NCBI GenBank assembly: GCA_029007475.1
Contig: JAQXHW010000069.1
Location: 1 to 8,616, forward strand
Length of the DNA: 8,616 nucleotides
Source of the DNA: Oscillospiraceae bacterium
GTDB lineage: Bacteria; Bacillota; Clostridia; Oscillospirales; Acutalibacteraceae
Direction: 5' to 3'
The translations under genes and the position numbers were made by a program. This document shows, in pieces, positions 1 to 4,403 of the stretch (position 1 is the first letter of the stretch; each line of letters opens with the position of its first letter). Below the pieces are notes generated by a model. It made no database searches and was not told the origin of the DNA. It saw only the letters and a program-made list of their open reading frames with translations.

Positions 1-501
1 ACACAAGCAAAGGAGATCTCAGCGACCCTTGACGAAAGCAGTGAGAAAGTTAAAAAGCTCGTTGTAAGCGCCGGCATAGAATATCTGAGTGAAAATTCCT
101 CAAAAGAAACAAAGCTTGCCGTTATTGAGATTTGCAAGAATAATTACATATTTAACGAAACTCATGCTATACCTCAAAAAACAGATATTTCAAACTTCAG
201 CGACAGTTTATACAGTGAGCTTTTGAATTTGTACGATGAAGCTAAACTCACTTTCTCGCAAGGCGGTGAAATTCGCTATATACCTCTTATTCACCGGGGA
301 CATCTTCACTCTGCCACCGATGATGAACACCCCTATCTGCGGGCAGTTGCTACACCTTGGGAGGCTTATAATAAAGATTTTGAATACAAAAAGCAGGCTA
401 AATGCGGACTGAGTGTTTACAGTCTGGAATATCTCATCAGCGAGGGTTACTCTAAGCGAGAGGCTCTCTCATACTTGCTCCCTAATTTTACGATAGAATA
501 A
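1..501 (+). CDS. Unrecognised protein, C-terminal part (5' end outside window)
   Basis: The frame is open from the first base of the window to the TAA at 499-501, giving 166 residues. The protein is mostly polar and charged, with no membrane segment or signal peptide. The N-terminal half looks helical and Lys/Glu-rich. The C-terminal half has a His-rich stretch (HRGHLHSATDDEHPYLRAV) and an aromatic stretch (TPWEAYNKDFEYKK), and the protein ends in NFTIE. An internal TTG at 223 could serve as a start, but it has no ribosome site in front of it, and the frame upstream of it reads as ordinary protein, so the gene most likely begins left of the window. I do not recognise the family and assign no function. 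The early segment is vaguely like small phage head-tail connector proteins, but this is too weak to use. A large hairpin follows at once. Confidence 0.7.
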   Translation, partial: TQAKEISATLDESSEKVKKLVVSAGIEYLSENSSKETKLAVIEICKNNYIFNETHAIPQKTDISNFSDSLYSELLNLYDEAKLTFSQGGEIRYIPLIHRGHLHSATDDEHPYLRAVATPWEAYNKDFEYKKQAKCGLSVYSLEYLISEGYSKREALSYLLPNFTIE

Positions 502-503
502 GT

Positions 504-594
504 AACGCACCCGTGTTTGCGACTCGACCTCCAAAGTTAGATTTTTGGATCTGACTTTTGGGGGTCACCACATTGACACTCGGGTGCGTTTTTT
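504..594 (+). terminator. Nested long hairpin with T run, probable terminator
   Basis: The outer stem is a perfect 10-bp inverted repeat, AACGCACCCG (504-513) with CGGGTGCGTT (581-590), running into six T at 589-594. That is the form of an intrinsic terminator for the gene ending at 501. Inside it lies a second long arm: 526-542 pairs with 549-566 (17 pairs, two of them G-U, one bulged base) around a 6-base loop. Unpaired stretches of 12 and 14 bases separate the two stems. On the minus strand the hairpin follows the carboxypeptidase stop by only about 12 bases, so it may serve both convergent genes, although the T run is good only on the plus strand. The loop arm is larger than a terminator needs and may be an inserted palindromic element. 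Confidence 0.75.
526..566. repeat. Imperfect palindrome resembling IS3/IS150-type ends
   Basis: The two arms, GACCTCCAAAGTTAGAT (526-542) and ATCTGACTTTTGGGGGTC (549-566), are imperfect inverted copies. From memory, CCCCAAAAGTTAGA-like sequences are typical of the terminal inverted repeats of IS3-family (IS150 group) elements in Firmicutes. A short palindrome of such ends without a transposase would be a MITE-like or REP-like remnant. A 5-bp direct repeat ACTCG (522-526 and 578-582) brackets most of the arm, but it is not placed symmetrically. The resemblance is from recall only. Confidence 0.4.
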
Positions 595-602
595 CGGGTT
601 AA

Positions 603-1916
603 TTAAAGCTTTCTGTACTTTTTAACCTTTTTCTTCTTAGTACGAACATTAGCCGCCAAAATAATATAGAGTACAATCAGCGCACCTGCAACGGCTACGG
701 CAATCCAGAAAGGCCAGCTTGTAACAACAACCTTTACGGTATGCACAGCGTATGCTACACCGCTTCGCTCTATATCCTCGCCTGCAACCAATTCTACGGT
801 CTTAATCTTCTCGTCTTTGTAGTAAACCGTGGCAGTTCCTACATAATCGCCTTTCTTAATAGGCGCGTCAATGCTTTCGGGAATGTCGTGCTGAATCCTA
901 ACGTCCTTTTCGTCGTACTCCTTAGGGAGAATTGTATTTACGTTCTCCTTGGGGTAAAGTAAAATTTCGTTATCGGTTGATGAAAAATTCACCGCAATCT
1001 CGCAAACAGGCGTTTCAACTGTTAGCATTCGGGAAAGCTCCAAGTCCAGAAGCGCCCATCTGAGAAGATTCTTTGCATCAACAAAGGCTCCGTTATGGTC
1101 GGAATTCTCATAAGGTGCGCCCATGCAGATACACATATAAGCATATCCGTCGGCAATTCCCGTTGTTATTACACATCTTCCTGCCTGGTCGGTTGTACCT
1201 GTTTTTACTCCTCGCGCATAGGTGTAGTAGTAATCGCCGCCGCGGTTGGCATCAATGAGACTGTTGGTTGTAACCTGGGGGTAATCGTCACCTTCACAGT
1301 AATAGGTTGCGGTATTAGTAATCTCAGTAAAGAGAGGAAGCGTCATAGCATAGGAGGTTATGGTATAAAAATCACGGGCAGTTGAGTAATGCATTTCGTC
1401 ATGGAGTCCGTGAGGATTCATAAAGTGGGTATTAAGGCAGCCGAGCTCTGTTGCTTTTTCATTCATCATATCCACGAATTTTTCTATGCTGCCGCCGCCC
1501 ACATAGTCGGCAAGCACCATAGCTGCATCGTTACCCGATGTCACCAGCATACAATGGACAAGGTCCATAACAGTCATAGTCTCCCCAACCTTTTGGTCAA
1601 CTCCCGAGGTCATGCTTCCTGTTCCCAAAAGGGGGTCTATGGCCTCCTTACGAATCTTAACTCTTGTATTTTCAAAGTCTTCAACGTTTTCGGAAACTAT
1701 AATAAAGGTCATGATTTTTGTAAGAGAGGCAGGAAAACGCACCTTGTCTGCGTTCTTATCGTAAACCGTAACGCCTGTATCCATATTCACAAGGAGCACG
1801 GTTTCACTCTCAACCTCACCTTCATAATCATAGGTTATAGCTGAAGCTGCGAAAACAGAGGACAAAATGAGGAGAATTGCAGATGCAGAAATTATAATTC
1901 TTCTAAAGAATCTCAT
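603..1916 (-). CDS. D-alanyl-D-alanine carboxypeptidase (S11 family, DacF/PBP5-like)
   Basis: A 437-residue penicillin-binding protein that removes the terminal D-Ala from peptidoglycan pentapeptides outside the membrane. All three active-site motifs are present: SLTK (Ser64, Lys67), SGN (127-129) and KTG (238-240). A signal peptide covers about residues 1-26 (MRFFRR, hydrophobic core, ASA cleavage site). The peptidase domain follows to about 285, then a beta-rich PBP5 C-terminal-like domain (about 296-385), then a true membrane helix at about 402-423 and a very basic tail (KKKKVKKYRKL). The anchor is a full hydrophobic helix rather than the amphipathic one of E. coli PBP5. I chose the start at 1916 because AAGGTGG lies 6 bases upstream. 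An in-frame ATG at 1973 would add 19 residues but has no ribosome site and would spoil the signal peptide. The exact paralogue (DacA, DacB or DacF) is not resolved. Confidence 0.95.
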   Translation of the reverse strand: MRFFRRIIISASAILLILSSVFAASAITYDYEGEVESETVLLVNMDTGVTVYDKNADKVRFPASLTKIMTFIIVSENVEDFENTRVKIRKEAIDPLLGTGSMTSGVDQKVGETMTVMDLVHCMLVTSGNDAAMVLADYVGGGSIEKFVDMMNEKATELGCLNTHFMNPHGLHDEMHYSTARDFYTITSYAMTLPLFTEITNTATYYCEGDDYPQVTTNSLIDANRGGDYYYTYARGVKTGTTDQAGRCVITTGIADGYAYMCICMGAPYENSDHNGAFVDAKNLLRWALLDLELSRMLTVETPVCEIAVNFSSTDNEILLYPKENVNTILPKEYDEKDVRIQHDIPESIDAPIKKGDYVGTATVYYKDEKIKTVELVAGEDIERSGVAYAVHTVKVVVTSWPFWIAVAVAGALIVLYIILAANVRTKKKKVKKYRKL

Positions 1917-1966
1917 AGACAACCACCTTAAATTAAAAAATGGCAAAAATATATAGCTCTTTACCT

Positions 1967-1995
1967 TTGACATAAGGCGTAAGCTGTGATAATAT
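1967..1995 (+). promoter_or_regulatory. Candidate sigma-A promoter for metallophosphoesterase
   Basis: A perfect -35 TTGACA lies at 1967-1972. Two -10 choices overlap: GATAAT at 1988-1993 with an extended TG at 1985-1986 (15-bp spacing), or TAATAT at 1990-1995 (17-bp spacing). Transcription would start near 2000, giving a leader of about 65 bases. The site lies within the leader of the divergent carboxypeptidase gene. Confidence 0.5.
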
Positions 1996-2019
1996 TATCT
2001 CGTTATGTAATACCTTAAC

Positions 2020-2048
2020 ATTATACAATAAACAACATTCTTTTTCAA
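2020..2048 (-). promoter_or_regulatory. Sigma-A promoter for carboxypeptidase
   Basis: Read on the minus strand, -35 TTGAAA (2043-2048) and -10 TATAAT (2020-2025) are 17 bp apart. The predicted start is near 2013, which gives a leader of about 97 bases before the ATG at 1916. The plus-strand promoter for the neighbouring gene lies within that leader. Confidence 0.7.
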
Positions 2049-2067
2049 GATATAAGGAGTTTTTACC

Positions 2068-2754
2068 GTGATTTATGTTACCGGAGATACCCACGGAGAT
2101 ATTAATAGATTCAAAAAGCGTGAGCTTAGAAAGCTTACCTCAAAAGATTACATCATTGTTTGCGGAGATTTTGGCTTTTTCTGGGACAAAAGCCAAAAGG
2201 AGCTTGAAAATCTCGAATTCTTGAAAGAGCAGAAGTACAACATTCTTTTTGTTGACGGAACTCACGAGAATTTTGATATTTTGGAGAGCTTCCCCACAGT
2301 TGAATTCATGGGCGGCAAAGCAGGCAAAATCGCAAATAACATTTATCACCTTAAGAGAGGCGAAATCTACCACATTAACGGAAAGTTTATCTTTACTTTC
2401 GGCGGAGGCGTCAGCGAGGACGTTGGTCAGCTTATGGACACAGGAACATGGTTTGAGCAAGAGCTTCCCTCAGTTGAGGAAATGAAATACGCCGTAGAGA
2501 ATCTCAAGAACATTAACTGCGAGGTGGACTACATAATCACCCACGAGACCTCTGCTACCTACAAGCATAAAATCTGGAGAAACTGTACCACCAACCCTGT
2601 TAACGACTTTTTGGAGCAGCTTGTTACTGAGGTAAGATTCGAAAAGTGGTTTTTCGGTAATCTCCACGTGGAATTTGCCGTAAGCGACAACGCTTTCTCG
2701 GTCTTTGAGGAAATTGTTCCCATTGACGGAATCAGAAAAAGCAGACGCTTTTAG
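2068..2754 (+). CDS. Calcineurin-like metallophosphoesterase with altered metal motifs
   Basis: A 228-residue cytosolic protein of the metallophosphoesterase superfamily; the substrate cannot be told. The start is GTG at 2068, with AAGGAG 8 bases upstream. The family motifs appear in order: GDTHGD (residues 6-11, DxH), CGDFGFFWD (32-40, GDxxD region), DGTHENFD (63-70, in place of the usual GNHE), a single His in THE (158-160), and FFGNLH (195-200, in place of the usual GHxH). The expected metal-ligand Asn is therefore Thr65, and the first His of GHxH is Asn198; each differs from the usual residue by one codon base. The other ligands (Asp7, His9, Asp34, His159, His200) and His66 are intact. 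The closest remembered relatives are small clostridial and phage metallophosphoesterases with DGNHENFD and GHYH. It may have changed metal use or weakened activity. It converges on nrdR and shares its terminator. Confidence 0.9.
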   Translation: MIYVTGDTHGDINRFKKRELRKLTSKDYIIVCGDFGFFWDKSQKELENLEFLKEQKYNILFVDGTHENFDILESFPTVEFMGGKAGKIANNIYHLKRGEIYHINGKFIFTFGGGVSEDVGQLMDTGTWFEQELPSVEEMKYAVENLKNINCEVDYIITHETSATYKHKIWRNCTTNPVNDFLEQLVTEVRFEKWFFGNLHVEFAVSDNAFSVFEEIVPIDGIRKSRRF

Positions 2755-2795
2755 AAAAGAATAACAATATATCCTACATATATACCCTGCATAAA

Positions 2796-2830
2796 AGAGC
2801 CCCTGCAACCGGCAGAGGCTCTCTTTTTTT
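2796..2830 (+). terminator. Bidirectional intrinsic terminator between phosphoesterase and nrdR
   Basis: The stem AGAGCCCCTGC (2796-2806) pairs with GCAGAGGCTCT (2812-2822), with one mismatch and a 5-base loop, and is followed by seven T at 2824-2830. On the minus strand the same stem is followed by TTTTA, so it can also stop transcripts coming from nrdR. Confidence 0.85.
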
Positions 2831-2844
2831 ACTTTTCGTTATAA

Positions 2845-2878
2845 TCTTTCTTTTAATTATTCGCAGTCTTTCTTTTAA
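2845..2878. repeat. Two 12-bp direct repeats, 22 bp apart
   Basis: TCTTTCTTTTAA occurs at 2845-2856 and again at 2867-2878, a spacing of about two helical turns. It lies in the AT-rich stretch downstream of both convergent genes. No function is evident, and low complexity may explain it. Confidence 0.4.
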
Positions 2879-2994
2879 CACTTCACAGCCTTTCGGCTCT
2901 ATCTCAGCAAAATTCCGCACAGAATAAGACGAAACAAATTAAGTTTTGCAAAATTTCGGTTACTGGTTTTTGAAAAAGCCTTTATTCGCTCGGA

Positions 2995-3453
2995 TTACTT
3001 TGAAGCGCCTTTAAGTCGGGCAAGCTCCTCGAGGAAAGTATCCTCGTCCTCAAAGTTCTTATAAACCGAAGCAAAGCGAATATAGGCCACCTTGTCGGTC
3101 TCCTTAAGCACTTCCATAACAAGCTCACCGATATGCTGAGAGGTTACTTCCCTATCATAGCCGCTCTGGAGCTTTGCTTCGATATCGTCAACCATCTGCT
3201 CCATCTGCTGTACGGAGATAGGCCTTTTTTCACAGGCACGCAAAAATCCGGACATAAGCTTATTACGGTTAAAGACCTCTCGCGATTTATCCCTTTTAAC
3301 AACCACAATAGGCACGGTTTCGATAACCTCATGGGTTGTAAAACGCTTTGAGCATTTAAGGCACTCACGGCGGCGGCGAATTCTCTCGCCGTCGTCAGCG
3401 GGTCTGGAATCTATTACCTTACTCTCTTCAAATCCACAGAAAGGACACTTCAT
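2995..3453 (-). CDS. nrdR: Transcriptional repressor NrdR
   Basis: A 152-residue protein, the usual NrdR length. NrdR represses ribonucleotide reductase genes in response to the ATP/dATP ratio. The N-terminal zinc ribbon is clear: CPFC (Cys3, Cys6), the family stretch VIDSRPADDGERIRRRREC, then CLKC (Cys31, Cys34) and RFTTHE. An ATP-cone domain follows at about residues 49-139 (VVKRDKSREVFNRNKLMSG to VAYIRFASVYKNFED), with a short tail. The start at 3453 is chosen because GGAG lies 8 bases upstream and the zinc ribbon begins at once. An ATG 18 codons upstream (3507) would overlap the predicted -10 region and has no family support. The gene stands alone, with its own promoter and no neighbouring nrd gene in view. 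Confidence 0.97.
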   Translation of the reverse strand: MKCPFCGFEESKVIDSRPADDGERIRRRRECLKCSKRFTTHEVIETVPIVVVKRDKSREVFNRNKLMSGFLRACEKRPISVQQMEQMVDDIEAKLQSGYDREVTSQHIGELVMEVLKETDKVAYIRFASVYKNFEDEDTFLEELARLKGASK

Positions 3454-3495
3454 ATACAGCACTCCATATATAGTAGATATTTCAATATATAATAG

Positions 3496-3523
3496 ATTAT
3501 AACACAATATTTATTAATTACAA
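3496..3523 (-). promoter_or_regulatory. Sigma-A promoter for nrdR with extended -10
   Basis: On the minus strand, -35 TTGTAA (3518-3523), a 16-bp spacer and -10 TATAAT (3496-3501) preceded by TGT make an extended -10 promoter. The predicted start is near 3489, about 36 bases before the ATG. The spacer carries a possible NrdR-box-like sequence. Confidence 0.65.
3502..3517. promoter_or_regulatory. Possible NrdR-box-like operator
   Basis: On the plus strand, ACACAATATTTATTAA. Its opposite strand, TTAATAAATATTGTGT, matches about 12 of 16 positions of the NrdR box as I recall it (acaCwAtATaTwGtgt), with one half-site intact (ATTGTGT). It fills the -35/-10 spacer of the nrdR promoter. A weaker match (TTTCAATATATAATAG, 3480-3495) lies 22 bp away at the predicted start site. 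Paired boxes usually sit about three helical turns apart and the DNA is AT-rich, so autoregulation is only a suggestion. Confidence 0.3.
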
Positions 3524-3560
3524 GTAAAATCTTTTTAATTAAGGTTACAACAGCGAAACT

Positions 3561-3599
3561 CAAAGAAAAACCCTCTTTGAAAAAGACGTCAAAGAGGGT
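3561..3599 (-). terminator. Intrinsic terminator of the four-helix membrane protein gene
   Basis: A perfect 11-bp inverted repeat, ACCCTCTTTGA (3570-3580) with TCAAAGAGGGT (3589-3599), has an 8-base loop. Read on the minus strand it begins about 11 bases after the stop codon and is followed by TTTTTCTTTG. The plus strand lacks a T run. Confidence 0.85.
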
Positions 3600-3609
3600 A
3601 AGAATGCAA

Positions 3610-4071
3610 TCAGTTTTTATTCTTTTTATGGGTAAGAAAATCGCAAATTACAACCACGAGCATTGCTATAATTCCCAAGAATGCCAAGATATATGCCCAA
3701 ATAAAGCTAAAGATATTATATCCGGCCATATTGGTATCTAAGTAGGGCTTACTGGCTTCAAAGAGGAAATAAAGCTGAATACCCCACAAAGCGGTTGACA
3801 AAAGTTCAAAGAGGGCTGACGCACCTTTTATAAGCCGATAGACAAAGAGGATACCCAAAGAAACCGTGCCTATAATAGAGCTCCACAAAAGAGATATCAT
3901 ACCCATAAAATCAGGCTGAGATTTGTCTATAACAGGCTCTAAGACACTCGCTTCAATTCCGCGGAAAACATAGAGAGTGTTCTCAAAATATCCGTTTATG
4001 ATGAAGAGAAGCTCTATTACCAAAGCAATCAAAGCCCCAGCATAAACAAACTTAATTCTGTCTTTGCCCAT
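3610..4071 (-). CDS. Four-helix membrane protein of unknown function
   Basis: A 153-residue integral membrane protein that I do not recognise. Four hydrophobic helices are visible at about residues 8-28, 55-80, 83-105 and 119-144. Between helices 1 and 2 is a roughly 27-residue loop (ENTLYVFRGIEASVLEPVID), and the tail is short and basic (HKKNKN). No enzyme motif, cysteine pair or charged transport motif stands out. The positive residues at both ends (KDRIK, HKKNK) place the termini in the cytoplasm by the positive-inside rule. The ATG at 4071 is supported by GGGAG 7 bases upstream. The gene is a single-gene unit with a strong promoter and a strong terminator, so it is likely expressed and real. 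Its flanks (nrdR and the amylase) give no hint of its role. Confidence 0.8.
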   Translation of the reverse strand: MGKDRIKFVYAGALIALVIELLFIINGYFENTLYVFRGIEASVLEPVIDKSQPDFMGMISLLWSSIIGTVSLGILFVYRLIKGASALFELLSTALWGIQLYFLFEASKPYLDTNMAGYNIFSFIWAYILAFLGIIAMLVVVICDFLTHKKNKN

Positions 4072-4103
4072 AATCTCACTCCCACAGTTATCTCATATAT
4101 TCG

Positions 4104-4132
4104 ATTTTACAGTAAATCTCATAATATGTCAA
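4104..4132 (-). promoter_or_regulatory. Near-consensus sigma-A promoter for membrane protein gene
   Basis: On the minus strand, a perfect -35 TTGACA (4127-4132), a 17-bp spacer and -10 TAAAAT (4104-4109). The start would be near 4097, about 25 bases before the ATG. This is one of the best promoters in the window. Confidence 0.75.
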
Positions 4133-4335
4133 ACTATTTATTTTAAGGGAAATCTTAGCTCACAAAAACATCAGTAGTCTATTATTTCACACAGCCGCAC
4201 ACGTTTTCTTTTTCTGTTCGAAACATCTGATTATTTTCGCTTCTCAAGCTGTACTAAAGCAACAGAAAATTATTATATGAATTAAAATATATGCATTAAA
4301 ATTTGCAACATAAAGCTCCTGCAAAAGTAATAAAC
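4133..4335. other. AT-rich intergenic spacer, nothing assigned
   Basis: This is the remainder of the 332-base gap between the membrane protein start and the amylase stop. I see no coding frame of useful length, RNA gene or clear repeat in it. Its right edge holds the interrupted T-rich tail of the amylase terminator (about 4323-4335). Confidence 0.5.
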
Positions 4336-4365
4336 TTAGGCACCTCCCGCGTGAAAGGTGCCTAA
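4336..4365 (-). terminator. Probable terminator of the amylase gene
   Basis: A perfect 10-bp inverted repeat, TTAGGCACCT (4336-4345) with AGGTGCCTAA (4356-4365), has a 10-base loop. Read on the minus strand it comes about 38 bases after the stop. The following tract, GTTTATTACTTTT, is T-rich but interrupted, so termination may be incomplete. Confidence 0.65.
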
Positions 4366-4403
4366 TAGTTATCATTTATAGATTTTTCGGTAATTTGAGA
4401 TTA

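Noticed and set aside
504..594. The nested hairpin as an integron attC site
   Set aside because: The outer ends do not carry the RYYYAAC/GTTRRRY core, and no integrase or cassette array is in view.
1389..1844. A 151-codon open frame on the plus strand inside the carboxypeptidase gene
   Set aside because: It is antisense to a well-supported gene with all its catalytic motifs, has no ribosome site, and its translation shows no recognisable domain.
1917..1973. Extension of the carboxypeptidase to the upstream ATG at 1973
   Set aside because: It has no ribosome site and would place an extra hydrophobic stretch in front of a well-formed signal peptide, while the ATG at 1916 has AAGGTGG at the right distance.
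2140..2808. Long minus-strand open frames (2140-2460 and 2470-2808) across the phosphoesterase gene
   Set aside because: They are shadows of the plus-strand gene, whose motifs and ribosome site are clear; one also runs through the terminator.
3454..3507. Extension of NrdR by 18 residues to the ATG at 3507
   Set aside because: NrdR proteins begin with the MKCPFC zinc ribbon, and the extension overlaps the predicted -10 box.
4282..4311. A 9-codon minus-strand frame with AGGAG just upstream
   Set aside because: It is very short, its ribosome-site spacing is only 4 bases, no promoter is seen, and it lies behind the amylase terminator.
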